Part shown: in pieces, positions 33,348-42,822 of the stretch
Layout of the letters: each line of letters starts with the position of its first letter
Position numbering within the stretch: position 1 is the stretch's first letter
Assembly: GCF_052044135.1 (NCBI RefSeq)
Contig: NZ_JBQDYF010000007.1
Span: forward strand, 1-64,000
Direction of reading: 5' to 3'
DNA: 64,000 bases
Source of the DNA: Salinisphaera sp052044135
Lineage (GTDB): Bacteria > Pseudomonadota > Gammaproteobacteria > Nevskiales > Salinisphaeraceae
Program-made: the position numbers and the translations under genes
Notes under the pieces: model-generated
Databases searched by the model: none
What the model was told of the DNA's origin: nothing
Seen by the model: only the letters and a program-made list of their open reading frames with translations

Positions 33348-35465
33348 TTATCTGGCTACGCTGTCCTCGTGTTCGTCGAGCAATGCCCGCAGGCCGGCCT
33401 CGTCGAGAATCGTCACGCCCAGCTTTTCGGCCTTGTCGCGCTTGCTGCCGGCGCGCTCGCCGGCCACCACGTAATCGGTTTTTTTCGACACGCTGGAGGT
33501 CACACGGGCACCGAGTGCCTCCAGGCGGTCGCTGGCCTGGTCGCGCGTCAGCGACGCCATGCTGCCGGTCAGCACGAAGGTCTGGCCCGCCAGAGGCTGG
33601 GCGGCGGCATCGGTATCCACCGTCGGCCAGTGCACACCGGCCTCGATCAGGGCGTCGATCACCGCGATGTTGCGCGGCTCGGTGAAGAAGTCGGCAATCG
33701 ACTGTGCCACGCGCGCGCCGACGCCCGGCACCGCCTGCAGGCCCTCGGCGACCATCGCGCGATCGCGGGCGGCCTTGTTGTCCGGATGTTGCGCCTGTAC
33801 ATCGGCCAGACGCTGGTGATACCGCTTCGCCTCGGTTCTCAGCGCCTCCAGCGTGCCGAAGTGACGCGCCAGGTCGCGCGCCATGGTCTGGCCGACCTCG
33901 CGAATACCGAGGGCGAAGATGAAGCGCTCCAGCGTGGTCTGCTTGGCCGCCTCGATCGAGGCCAGCAGATTGGCCACGGACTTCTCGCCGTAGCCTTCGC
34001 GTTCGACCAGGGCGTCGCGATGTTCGGCCAGCGAAAAGATGTCGGCCGGCGAATGCAGCAGCCCCTCGGCGACGAAGGCCTCGATCTGACGCTCGCCGAG
34101 GCCTTCGATATCGAGCGCATTGCGCGAGGCGAAGTGCTTGAGTGCCTCGCGTCGCTGCGCCGCACACACCAGCCCGCCGGTACAACGCGCCACGGCCTCG
34201 CCCTCGACTCGCTCGACCGCCGAACCACAGACCGGACAGGTCGACGGCAGCTCGATCGCCGTGGCCCGGTCACCGCGCGCGGCGACGGCCTTGATCTCCG
34301 GTATCACGTCGCCGGCCCGCCGCACCACCACGCGATCGCCGATATGAATATCCTTGCGCTCGATCTCGTCCATGTTGTGCAGGGTGGCGTTGGAGACGGT
34401 CACACCGCCCACGAATACCGGTTCGAGCTTGGCCACCGGCGTGAGCGCACCGGTCCGCCCGACCTGGAACTCGACACTGTTGAGTGTGGTGGTGGCTTCC
34501 TCGGCCGGGAACTTGCGCGCGATCGCCCAGCGCGGCGCGCGGGCGACGAAACCCAGCTCGTCGCGGCTCGGACCGTCGTCGACCTTGAACACACAGCCGT
34601 CGATCTCGACGTCCAGATCGGCGCGGCGCGCGGCCATGGCTTCGTAGTAGGCCCGACAACCCTGCAATCCGGTGACGCGATCCACATACGGGCTGATGGT
34701 GAAGCCCCAGTCCGACAGCAACCGCAGCTGCTCGAAGAGACTGTCGGTGAGTTCGGCGCCATCAACCCGGCCGATGCCATAGCCCATGAACGCCAGCGGC
34801 CGCGTGGCGGTGATGCGCGAGTCCAGCTGGCGCAGGCTGCCCGCGGCGGCGTTGCGTGGGTTGACGAAGGTTTTCTGGCCCTGTGCTTCCAGCCGTGCGT
34901 TGAGCGCGTTGAAACGCGAGCGGGCAAGTACGACCTCACCGCGGATCTCGATGAACGCCGGCGGCTCGTCGGTGGCCAGGCGCAGCGGCAGATTGCGGAT
35001 GGTGCGGGCGTTGGCGGTAATATCCTCGCCGGTGATGCCGTCGCCACGGGTGGTGGCACGCACCATGACGCCGGCTTCGAAGCGCAGATTCAGCGCCGTG
35101 CCGTCGAACTTGGGCTCCGCGCAGTAGACCAGCTCATCCACGCCGGCCCCTTCGCGGGCACGCCGATCGAACTCGGCCAGCTCCTCGTCGTCGAAGCAGT
35201 TCGCCAGCGACAGCATCGGCGTCGCATGCTCGACCGACTGGAATTCATCCACCGGTGGCGCGCCGACGCGCTGGGTCGGCGAATCGGGCGTGACCAACGC
35301 CGGGTACTCGGCCTCGAGGGCCTCCAGCTCGCGAAACAGGCGATCGTACTCGGCGTCCGAAATGGTCGGTTCGGCTTCGATGTAATAGGCACGGCTGTGC
35401 TCGGCCAGCGCCCGGGCGAGCTGCCGGGCGCGCTTGCGTTTGGCCGCCGGAACGGGCTCGCTCAT
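33348..35465 (-). CDS. ligA: NAD+-dependent DNA ligase
   Basis: LigA seals nicks in replication and repair. The 705-residue protein has the Ia domain (HSRAYYIEAEPTISDAEYDRLFREL), the adenylation lysine Lys119 in AEPKFDG, an OB fold, the zinc finger CPVCGSAVERVEGEAVARC followed by VC, the helix-hairpin-helix region (NALDIEGLGERQI and GLQAVPGVGARVAQSI) and a C-terminal BRCT domain (TFVLTGSMASLTRDQASDRLEALGA). The canonical KLDG is KFDG. The start MSEPVPAAKRKRA overlaps the zipA stop by one base (TGATG), indicating coupled translation; zipA-ligA is a known pairing. Confidence 0.97.
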   Translation of the reverse strand: MSEPVPAAKRKRARQLARALAEHSRAYYIEAEPTISDAEYDRLFRELEALEAEYPALVTPDSPTQRVGAPPVDEFQSVEHATPMLSLANCFDDEELAEFDRRAREGAGVDELVYCAEPKFDGTALNLRFEAGVMVRATTRGDGITGEDITANARTIRNLPLRLATDEPPAFIEIRGEVVLARSRFNALNARLEAQGQKTFVNPRNAAAGSLRQLDSRITATRPLAFMGYGIGRVDGAELTDSLFEQLRLLSDWGFTISPYVDRVTGLQGCRAYYEAMAARRADLDVEIDGCVFKVDDGPSRDELGFVARAPRWAIARKFPAEEATTTLNSVEFQVGRTGALTPVAKLEPVFVGGVTVSNATLHNMDEIERKDIHIGDRVVVRRAGDVIPEIKAVAARGDRATAIELPSTCPVCGSAVERVEGEAVARCTGGLVCAAQRREALKHFASRNALDIEGLGERQIEAFVAEGLLHSPADIFSLAEHRDALVEREGYGEKSVANLLASIEAAKQTTLERFIFALGIREVGQTMARDLARHFGTLEALRTEAKRYHQRLADVQAQHPDNKAARDRAMVAEGLQAVPGVGARVAQSIADFFTEPRNIAVIDALIEAGVHWPTVDTDAAAQPLAGQTFVLTGSMASLTRDQASDRLEALGARVTSSVSKKTDYVVAGERAGSKRDKAEKLGVTILDEAGLRALLDEHEDSVAR

Positions 35466-36412
35466 CAGCGCCGGCGACCGAGCTGAGCCCGACGATCGAT
35501 ATCGGCGATCTGGTCGAGTATGTACTGCGCCGTCTGCGCCTTGAGCAAGGCGCGGTTGTCGTCGAACACCTGCCCGCCGAGGTCGGTGGCCAGCTGGTTC
35601 GCGGTTTCCATCATGTCGCGCATCGCGGGCCGGCCATCGATCGGCGCGGGCACCAGCAGGAACAGGGTCAGGCCCGGCGTGGTCAGCTGATCCTGGTCGA
35701 CCGGATCCAGCGTGCCCGGCTTGAGCATGTTCGCCACACAAAAAACCGACTCGGTCACGCCGTGAACTTCGGTGACCCGGTGATACAGGTCATTGAGGCC
35801 GAACTTGAGATCGGCCCGCGCCAGGCTTTCGTGAATGCTCGGCCCGTCGAACACCTGCCCCTCGGGGGCCGCGACGTAGAGCACGAACAACTGCGACTGC
35901 TCGGTGCGCTCGGGCGCGACCATTTCGACACGCTCGGTCGCCGCCGGCGGAATCTCGGTGTCCGCGCCCGGCGCGTCGCCCTCGCCGCCAGCCGGCTGGT
36001 CCAGGCCGCGCGGCGTCTCGGCTTCGCTGGAACGCACCGTGGTTCGACCGCGCGGCGCGCTGTCGGCCGGCGCTTGCCCGTTGGCGTCGGGCGCGGCCGG
36101 CCGGCGCCGCACCGCCGTCGGCTGGCGTACCGCGCGCGTACGGCCCGTGGCCTCGTGATCGGCCGCCTGTTCGGTCTCGCGGGCGCGCGCGGCCTCGGCC
36201 GCCGCCTTGCGGTCGGCCGGCGTCTCCTTGTTGATCGTGCGTACGCCGACGATATACGAATCGCCGCCGCCCGGTGCGCGCTCGCTGCCCCCGGCCGCGG
36301 GGTCGTCCATGCCCTGCCAGGGATCGCCCCCGCCCTGACGACGGATATACCAGTAGACGCCGGCAACGACGACGACAACGAGAATCAGAACAAGCCACTG
36401 CACGATAGACAT
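35465..36412 (-). CDS. zipA: cell division protein ZipA
   Basis: ZipA tethers FtsZ to the inner membrane. The 315-residue protein has an N-terminal membrane anchor (MSIVQWLVLILVVVVVAGVYWYIRR), a long charged and Pro/Gly/Ala-rich linker (about residues 30-165), and the C-terminal FtsZ-binding domain beginning near QLFVLYVAAPEGQVFDGPSIHESL. It lies between smc and ligA, the usual smc-zipA-ligA order. Confidence 0.95.
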   Translation of the reverse strand: MSIVQWLVLILVVVVVAGVYWYIRRQGGGDPWQGMDDPAAGGSERAPGGGDSYIVGVRTINKETPADRKAAAEAARARETEQAADHEATGRTRAVRQPTAVRRRPAAPDANGQAPADSAPRGRTTVRSSEAETPRGLDQPAGGEGDAPGADTEIPPAATERVEMVAPERTEQSQLFVLYVAAPEGQVFDGPSIHESLARADLKFGLNDLYHRVTEVHGVTESVFCVANMLKPGTLDPVDQDQLTTPGLTLFLLVPAPIDGRPAMRDMMETANQLATDLGGQVFDDNRALLKAQTAQYILDQIADIDRRAQLGRRR

Positions 36413-36459
36413 AGGCGACGAGAGCGAAAGTGGATGAGGGACCGTGGGCGGCGCGGACG

Positions 36460-39400
36460 CTAGCCGGCGAGATCCAACGCCTGATTGATGTCGACGCTGA
36501 CCAGCCGGGATACGCCGGGCTCGGCCATGGTCACGCCGTGGAGTTGTTCGGCCAATTCCATGGTCAGTTTATTATGCGTGATGACGATGAACTGCACCTG
36601 TGCGGACATCTTGCGCACCAGTTCACAAAAACGCGAGACGTTGGCATCGTCGAGCGGCGCGTCGATCTCGTCGAGCATACAGAATGGCGCCGGATTGAGC
36701 TCGAACAGTGCGAACAGGAGCGCCACCGCGGTCAGCGCCTTCTCGCCGCCGGACAACATCTGGATCGAGGCGTTGCGCTTGCCGGGCGGCCGCGCCATCA
36801 CGCGCACGCCGGTGGTCAGCCAATCCTCGTCGGTCAGTTCGAGCGCGGCCTCGCCGCCGCCGAACAATTGCGGAAACATCTCCGAGAAGCGGCTGTTGAC
36901 CTGATCGTAGGTGGACTTGAAGCGCTGGCGCGTCTCGCGGTCGATCCTGGCGATCGCCTGCTCCAGGGTCGACAACGCCTCGGACAGGTCCGCGTGCTGT
37001 TCGCCGAGGTATTGCTCGCGCGCGGCGACTTCGTCGTATTCCTCGATCGCCGCCAGATTGATGGCGCCGAGCCGGGCGATCCGGCGTTCGATGGCTTCGA
37101 TCGCTTCATTCCAGGCGTCGACGGTCGCGTCCTCGGGCAGCGTCCGGGCGATATCGGCCGGCGCCTCGCCCAGTTCCGACAACTGTTCCACCACGCCCTG
37201 GCGCCGCACGCCCGCCGTTTCGACGTCGACCTTGGCCTGTTGCAGGCCGTCGCGCGCACGCTCGGCGACCTGCTCGGCGTTCATCGCCGCCTGCGCGCTC
37301 TGTTCCAACTCGTTTTCACGCGCGGTCAACGACTCGCGTGCCGCACGCAGTTCGCGCTCGGCGCGCGCCTGGATTTCACGTGCTGCATGCAAATCGTCGG
37401 CGCTGTATTCGCTGGCCGCCTGTTCGCCGGGGCCACTGGCATCGAAACGTTCCAGCTGGCCATTGACATCGTCCAGGGCGGTTTGGGTATCCGCCAATCG
37501 CGAGGCCAGGTTCTCCCGCCGGCTTGCCAGCTGCGACCGGGCGCTGTCGAGTTCGCCCAGACGACGCTCGGCGGCGGCCGCCTCGCTGCGCGCCTTGTCC
37601 CGTGCGTTACGCGTCGCCGCCAGCGTATCGCGCGCCTGCTGGCGGGCGGCGGCGAAACGCTCGGCCTCGGTCTCCAGCTCGGCCACCCGGGCCGCGGCGG
37701 CGTCGGCCTGCGCGCCGGCCTCGGCATGCTGGCTGGCCAGCTCGGCCAGCTCCGCTTCGATCTCGGCATCGCGGCGGCGCGTCTGCTCGACCCGCAGGCG
37801 CTCGCCTTCCAGCTCGGCGCGCCGCGTTTCCAGCGCGCGCTGGCTCTGGCCGACCCGTTCATCCAGTTCGTTGGCCCGGGCGCGACGGGTCTCGAGCTGC
37901 TCGCGTCGTTCCGCCAGTGCGGCCTCGCTGGCGGAACGGCGCGCGCCGAGATCGCGCACTTCGTCGTCGAGCGCGGCGATCCGTTGCTCGCGCTCGAACA
38001 CGCCGCGCTCGGCCGATTCCGGGGCCGGCGTGGTGAGACTGGTGGCACCGATCCGGCAGCCATCCGGGGTGACCAGCAGCTGATTCGGGCGCAGTTGCTC
38101 GCGCGCCGCCAGCGCCCGGGACAGGTCCGGGGCCACGAAAACATGGGCGGCCGCCGCCCGGATCGCGGCCGGCCCTTCGATGCCCTCGGCCAGCGCGACC
38201 AGACCGGCCGGCGGCTCGGGCATCGCGACCGCCGGCTCGCGATCGGATTCGATCAGGGTGACGGGCTCGTTGGGCCACGCCGGTGCGCTGGCCGAACCGG
38301 CCAGGCTTTCCACCGTGAAGCCTCGCAGCAGCGCGCCCAGCGCGGCTTCGGCCGCGGCCCGCCAGTCGTCACGCACTCGGACGCGGCGCGCTACGCCCTG
38401 GGCCTGGCCATGGCCGCAGGCCGCCAGCCAGGCATTGATCGCTTCGTCGTCTTCGCGCAGTACGGCCTGCTGCATCTTGCGCTCCGAGGCCAGCTCGGCC
38501 TGGCGCTCGCCGAGCGCGGTGCGGTGCGTCGTCAGTTGCTGTTCCAGCTCGGCTATTTCGGCGCGTAACGCGTCGATGGCTTCGGCCGTGGCCGCGGCCT
38601 GCTCACGATCGGCCTCGAGCTGTTGCGTGCGGGCCGCGACGTCCTGTTCGCTCGCCGCGAGCGCCGACTCATCGATCGTCGGCAGGCGGTCGCGCTCGCC
38701 GCGCCGTGCGGCGTCGCGCTCGGCCAGCGCGTCGCGTTGTTGGGTCGCATAGCGTGCGCGCGTGCGCTCGGCGTCGAGTTGCTGCACCGGGTTGTGCTCG
38801 CCGGCGTTGAACGCATCCCAGGCGGTCTCGGCCTGCGTGGCCTCTTCCTCGGCCGCCGCCAGGCGCTCGCGCGCCGCCTCCAGGTCGGCCGCCGCGGCAT
38901 CGCGCTCGGCCTGGCGGGTCTGCTGTTCGGCCGCCAGCGTCCGGTCGGCCTCGTGATCGGCCTCGCGCCGTTGCGCCAGGGCATCGCGCCGATCGGCCAG
39001 CGCCTGGCGCTCGCGCTGGCGCATCTGCGCGACTTCGCGCGCATGATCGAGCGCCTGTTCGATCCGCCCCACATTCGCCTGGGCGTCGTAGAACGCGGCC
39101 TGGCGGTTCTGTACTTCGGTCATTGCCTGCTGCTGCGCCTTGTTGGCCGCCTCGCGCGCGCTTTCGGCCCGGCGGCGTGCCGAGATCGCCTCGCGCAGTC
39201 GATCCTCGGCCGCGCGCAGCGTGGCCTCGGCAGCCTCGACTTCGCCGGCGCGCGCCTGCCAGCGCAGGGTCAGCAATTCCGCCCGCAACCGGCGCTCGTC
39301 CGCCTTGTAGCTCTTGTACTTCTCGGCGTTGGCAGCCTGGCGCTTGAGCGTGCCCAGGCGCTGGCTCACCTCGGAGATGAGATCGTCCAATCGTTCCAGG

Positions 39401-39972
39401 TTCTCGCGCGTATGCCGAATACGGTTCTCGGTCTCGCGGCGACGCTCCTTGTATCTGGAGATGCCGGCCGCCTCTTCGAGCACCTGGCGCATGTCCTCCG
39501 GCCTGGCCTCGATCAGACGGTTGACCGCGCCCTGCTCGATCACGGCGTAGTTGCTGCGGCCACCCAGGCCGGTGCCGAGAAACAGATCCACCACGTCGCG
39601 CCGACGCGCCCGCGTGTTGTTGATGAAGTACTTGGAGCCGCCGTCGCGGCTCAGTTCGCGCCGGATGGATATTTCACCAAAGGCACCGTACTGCCCGCCG
39701 AGCTTGCCTTCGCTGTTGTCGAACCGCAGCTCGACCGATGCCCGACCCACCGGCTTGCGGGCATGCGAGCCATTGAAGATGACATCTTCCAGCGCCTCGC
39801 CCCGCAGTTGCCGCGCGCTCGACTCACCCGTCACCCAGCGTACGGCGTCAATCACGTTCGACTTGCCGCAACCGTTGGGCCCGACGACGCTGGTCAGATT
39901 CGAGGCCAGCGACAGCGTCGTCGGATCGACGAACGACTTGAAACCGGCGAGCTTGATCTGGGTCAGACGCAT
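36460..39972 (-). CDS. smc: chromosome segregation protein SMC
   Basis: SMC is the ring ATPase of bacterial condensin. The 1170-residue protein has Walker A GPNGCGKS at 31-38, two long coiled coils around a hinge near residues 510-640, the ABC signature LSGGEKALTAVALLFALFEL and Walker B FCMLDEIDAPLDDANV. The start MRLTQIKLAGFKSFVD is the conserved N-terminus; the in-frame extension to 40107 is not homologous to SMC and overlaps the queF upstream region. Its partners scpA and scpB are in this window; MukB is not needed. Confidence 0.97.
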   Translation of the reverse strand: MRLTQIKLAGFKSFVDPTTLSLASNLTSVVGPNGCGKSNVIDAVRWVTGESSARQLRGEALEDVIFNGSHARKPVGRASVELRFDNSEGKLGGQYGAFGEISIRRELSRDGGSKYFINNTRARRRDVVDLFLGTGLGGRSNYAVIEQGAVNRLIEARPEDMRQVLEEAAGISRYKERRRETENRIRHTRENLERLDDLISEVSQRLGTLKRQAANAEKYKSYKADERRLRAELLTLRWQARAGEVEAAEATLRAAEDRLREAISARRRAESAREAANKAQQQAMTEVQNRQAAFYDAQANVGRIEQALDHAREVAQMRQRERQALADRRDALAQRREADHEADRTLAAEQQTRQAERDAAAADLEAARERLAAAEEEATQAETAWDAFNAGEHNPVQQLDAERTRARYATQQRDALAERDAARRGERDRLPTIDESALAASEQDVAARTQQLEADREQAAATAEAIDALRAEIAELEQQLTTHRTALGERQAELASERKMQQAVLREDDEAINAWLAACGHGQAQGVARRVRVRDDWRAAAEAALGALLRGFTVESLAGSASAPAWPNEPVTLIESDREPAVAMPEPPAGLVALAEGIEGPAAIRAAAAHVFVAPDLSRALAAREQLRPNQLLVTPDGCRIGATSLTTPAPESAERGVFEREQRIAALDDEVRDLGARRSASEAALAERREQLETRRARANELDERVGQSQRALETRRAELEGERLRVEQTRRRDAEIEAELAELASQHAEAGAQADAAAARVAELETEAERFAAARQQARDTLAATRNARDKARSEAAAAERRLGELDSARSQLASRRENLASRLADTQTALDDVNGQLERFDASGPGEQAASEYSADDLHAAREIQARAERELRAARESLTARENELEQSAQAAMNAEQVAERARDGLQQAKVDVETAGVRRQGVVEQLSELGEAPADIARTLPEDATVDAWNEAIEAIERRIARLGAINLAAIEEYDEVAAREQYLGEQHADLSEALSTLEQAIARIDRETRQRFKSTYDQVNSRFSEMFPQLFGGGEAALELTDEDWLTTGVRVMARPPGKRNASIQMLSGGEKALTAVALLFALFELNPAPFCMLDEIDAPLDDANVSRFCELVRKMSAQVQFIVITHNKLTMELAEQLHGVTMAEPGVSRLVSVDINQALDLAG

Positions 39973-40113
39973 GCTGTGTTCAGCCCGTCGCGCCGATCGT
40001 GATGCCCTGGATTTCGCGCATTGTCGCCCCTGACACGGCTGCCCGCCGCTACGCATGCAAAGCCGGCTAGTGTAACCTAGCGCCGCGTTGATCCGACACG
40101 ATGCCATCGCACC

Positions 40114-40503
40114 ATGCCTAGTTCCCCGAGCCGTTCACTGGAAACCTTCGACAACCCGAAGCCCGAGCGCGATTACACGATCCGCATGCGGATTCCGGAG
40201 TTCACCTGCCTGTGCCCCGTGACCGGCCAGCCCGACTTCGCCACGCTCCATCTCGAATACGTGCCGGAGGCGGCCTGCGTGGAACTGAAGTCGCTCAAGC
40301 TCTATATCTGGTCGTATCGCGACGAGGGCGCATTCCACGAGGCCGTAACCAATCGGATTCTGTCGGACCTCGTCGCCGCCACCGCCCCGCGCTTCATGCG
40401 TCTGACCGCCGAGTTCTGGGTCCGTGGCGGCATCGATACCACGGTGATCGCCGAACATCGGGCCGAGGGGTGGCAACCGGCGCCGCGGGTCGATCTCGCG
40501 TAA
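40114..40503 (+). CDS. queF: NADPH-dependent 7-cyano-7-deazaguanine reductase (unimodular QueF)
   Basis: QueF reduces preQ0 to preQ1 in queuosine synthesis. The 129-residue tunnelling-fold enzyme has the nucleophilic cysteine segment FTCLCPVTGQPDFATLHLEYVPE, the QueF motif ELKSLKLYIWSYRDEGAFHEAVTN (NADPH binding), and a basic/acidic C-terminus. It is the short, unimodular form; E. coli has the long bimodular one. It is divergent from smc with about 140 bp between start codons. Confidence 0.96.
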   Translation: MPSSPSRSLETFDNPKPERDYTIRMRIPEFTCLCPVTGQPDFATLHLEYVPEAACVELKSLKLYIWSYRDEGAFHEAVTNRILSDLVAATAPRFMRLTAEFWVRGGIDTTVIAEHRAEGWQPAPRVDLA

Positions 40504-40549
40504 CGCCGGCGTCGGGCGCCGAACACAACGGTCGCGGCGGACCGCATCG

Positions 40550-41221
40550 CTATCGCAAGGGCGCCAGGTTGTTGCCGTCGACGCGCACACGCGTGCCGGC
40601 GCTGAGGCCGTTGACCGAATCCAGCGTCACGCTGCGGGCGCCACCAGTATCCATGGCGACGTCGACCCGATACACCGTGATCTTGCGGATATGCTTCTCG
40701 GCGGCGTTGCCGGCATAGGCGCCGCCTAGCGCGCCGGCGATCTCGGCAATGGTCTTGCCCGCACCGTGGCCGATCTGGCTTCCGATGGCCCCGCCCGCAA
40801 CGCCACCGGCCACCGCGCCGACACCGCTACCATGCTGCGCATTGCGCTGGATCGGTGTAATTGAACTGATCGTGCCGCAGTCGCTGCATACCGGCTTGGA
40901 ATGGCTGCGGGCCTGCGCGGTCTTGTGCTCAGATGCCTGTTTGGCCTCGCTGTGTTTCTGCCTGGCGCGCGCTCGATCCTGTTTGGCCTCGGCGAGTTTT
41001 TTCTGTGCCTCTTTCTTCTTGGCCGACGCCCTGGCATCGGCTGCCTGCTGTTGCGCCTGTGCCAGGTTTTTCTGTGCCTGTTCGAGGTTCTGGTTGGCCT
41101 GCTGTAACTGCGCCCGGGCATTGTCCGCCTGATCCTGCTTGCTCCTGGAACAGGCCGTCAGCCCCAACACCGGGATGAGCAGCGCCACGGCGGCGGCGCG
41201 AAGCAACGATGGTGAGATCAT
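40550..41221 (-). CDS. glycine-zipper outer-membrane lipoprotein with coiled-coil insert
   Basis: The 223-residue precursor has a signal peptide with lipobox LTAC, a predicted coiled coil of about 75 residues (NARAQLQQANQNLEQAQKNL and onward, Ala/Gln/Lys-rich), a short Cys pair (VCSDCG), then a glycine-zipper 2TM domain (GVGAVAGGVAGGAIGSQIGH and AGALGGAYAGNAAEK) of the SlyB/17-kDa surface antigen type. The C-terminal strands (KITVYRVDVAMDTGGARSVTLD, then RVRVDGNNLAPL) are like those of SlyB relatives. The ATG at 41221 is preferred; an upstream ATG at 41245 adds eight residues. Function unknown; SlyB stabilises outer-membrane proteins in enterics. Confidence 0.8.
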   Translation of the reverse strand: MISPSLLRAAAVALLIPVLGLTACSRSKQDQADNARAQLQQANQNLEQAQKNLAQAQQQAADARASAKKKEAQKKLAEAKQDRARARQKHSEAKQASEHKTAQARSHSKPVCSDCGTISSITPIQRNAQHGSGVGAVAGGVAGGAIGSQIGHGAGKTIAEIAGALGGAYAGNAAEKHIRKITVYRVDVAMDTGGARSVTLDSVNGLSAGTRVRVDGNNLAPLR

Positions 41222-41290
41222 GTCGTAACTCGCTGTCTGAAACATCGTCGGGCAGCCGATACGGCATTTGAACCACGCCGCAAGGGCTAC

Positions 41291-41305
41291 AATAACGACG
41301 TTATT
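41291..41305. promoter_or_regulatory. perfect palindrome AATAACGACGTTATT upstream of cysZ
   Basis: Two seven-base arms (AATAACG and CGTTATT) flank one base, 24 bp before the cysZ start. TACAAT (41288-41293), a possible -10 box, overlaps its left arm. This is a plausible operator, but no regulator can be assigned. Confidence 0.45.
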
Positions 41306-41329
41306 CTAGAGCGTGCAGGCGAACGATAG

Positions 41330-42103
41330 ATGAATCCCGTCCGCGAACTGGTCATCGGCCCCAGCTATCTGGCGCGCGGTTTCAACCTGTTGCGCGCGCC
41401 GGGACTGCGCCGCTATGTGGTGGGGCCCATCGTCGTGAACATCGCCCTGATCGTTGCCCTGGTCAGCCTGTTCGGCTGGCAGATCGACGACTGGCTCACG
41501 TACTGGCTGGCCGGCCTGCCGCACTGGCTGGCCTGGCTCGGGGACGTGCTCTGGTGGCTCGCGATGGCGCTGTTCACCCTGGCCTTCTGTTACCTGTTCA
41601 CACTGCTCGCCAACCTCATCGCCAGTCCGTTCAACGGCATGCTCTCGGCACGCGTGGAACAACTGCGGACCGGAAACGAACCGAACAGCGGCCTGAGCAT
41701 CGCCGGCGAGATGTGGGACGGCCTGGTCGGCGAATTGCGACGCCTGCGCTATTACGCCACACGCGCGGCGCTGCTGGGCTTGGTGAGCCTGGTGCTGTTG
41801 TTCATTCCGGTGGCCAACCTCGCGATCGCGCCGCTCTGGTTCGTGTTCGGCGCCTTCATGCTGGCATTCGAGTATCTCGACCCGGCCATGGCGAATCGCG
41901 GCATGGCATTCGACGACAAGATGCAGCACCTGTACGCGCACGGCTGGCGCCACCTCGGGTTCGGGGGCGTGGTGACACTGGCGACCGCGATTCCCCTGGC
42001 CAATCTGGTGGTCGTGCCGGCTGCGGTCATCGGCGCCACGCTGCTCTATATCGAAACCGGCGACCCAACGCCCGCGGACCGGCCGACCCGCGCCCGGGGC
42101 TGA
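41330..42103 (+). CDS. cysZ: sulfate transporter CysZ
   Basis: CysZ is an inner-membrane protein for sulfate entry. The 257-residue protein shows the family pattern: two long N-terminal hydrophobic helices (VVNIALIVALVSLFGW and ALFTLAFCYLFTLLANLIASPFNGML), a soluble-facing helical segment, a third hydrophobic region (LLGLVSLVLLFIPVANLAIAPLWFVFGAFMLAFEYLDPAMANRG) and a last helix (ATAIPLANLVVVPAAVIGATLLY). The conserved motifs SPFN and EYLDY-like EYLDP are seen. No cys genes lie beside it. Confidence 0.92.
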   Translation: MNPVRELVIGPSYLARGFNLLRAPGLRRYVVGPIVVNIALIVALVSLFGWQIDDWLTYWLAGLPHWLAWLGDVLWWLAMALFTLAFCYLFTLLANLIASPFNGMLSARVEQLRTGNEPNSGLSIAGEMWDGLVGELRRLRYYATRAALLGLVSLVLLFIPVANLAIAPLWFVFGAFMLAFEYLDPAMANRGMAFDDKMQHLYAHGWRHLGFGGVVTLATAIPLANLVVVPAAVIGATLLYIETGDPTPADRPTRARG

Positions 42104-42255
42104 CGCATGCGCGCCGAGCGCCGACGTGCGGCGGCCACGCGGCTGCGCACGACGGCGCCATTCGTCCGGCCGAATGCATGCCCATAGCGGTATTTGATTG
42201 CACACCGGCATCATTTTTGCTAAAGGTACGCGCTGTTTGTCGACCCGAGAACACA

Positions 42256-42699
42256 ATGGCGACTACGGAAAACACCTCAAAACTCGACGCGCCTCAAGAG
42301 TTTACGCCCTACGTCCCTTCCGAGGACGAGGAGTATATGAATGAAGCGCAGCGCGAACACTTCCGCGATATCCTCGTTCAGTGGAAAAAAGAGCTGATGG
42401 AGGAAGTCGATCGCACCATGCATCACATGAAGGATGAGGCGGCCAATTTCCCCGACCCAACCGACCGCGCGAGCCAGGAGTCGGAGTTCAGCCTCGAACT
42501 GCGAACGCGGGACCGTGAGCGCAAGCTGATTCGCAAGATCGACCAGGGCATCGCCCGGGTCGACCGGGACGAATACGGTTTCTGCGAAACCTGCGGCACC
42601 GAGATCGGCATCCGGCGCCTGGAAGCCCGCCCGACGGCCACGCTCTGCGTCGACTGCAAAAGCCTCGACGAGATCCGCGAGCGTCAGCTCGGGCGCTAG
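42256..42699 (+). CDS. dksA: RNA polymerase-binding transcription factor DksA
   Basis: DksA binds in the RNA polymerase secondary channel and, with ppGpp, represses rRNA and activates amino acid promoters. The 147-residue protein has a coiled coil with the tip motif DPTDRAS (DxxDxA retained) and a four-cysteine zinc finger (CETCGTEIGIRRLEARP to CVDCKS). The start at 42256 (MATTENTSKLDAPQEF) fits the known length (151). It is 150 bp after cysZ with its own upstream region. Confidence 0.96.
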   Translation: MATTENTSKLDAPQEFTPYVPSEDEEYMNEAQREHFRDILVQWKKELMEEVDRTMHHMKDEAANFPDPTDRASQESEFSLELRTRDRERKLIRKIDQGIARVDRDEYGFCETCGTEIGIRRLEARPTATLCVDCKSLDEIRERQLGR

Positions 42700-42822
42700 C
42701 GGCCGCTGCAGGCGACCGCGGGCGCTTGTTGCACGGGACCGGCCCCCAACGGGGCCGGGTCGGGCTGCCCGTGTCTGGCACACTGACGACATCGCCCGCG
42801 ACCTGTCGTAATCGAGACGCCG

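Noticed and set aside
41268..41293. TTGAAC/TACAAT pair as a cysZ promoter
   Set aside because: Spacing is 14 bp, too short for a standard sigma-70 promoter; only the palindrome is reported.
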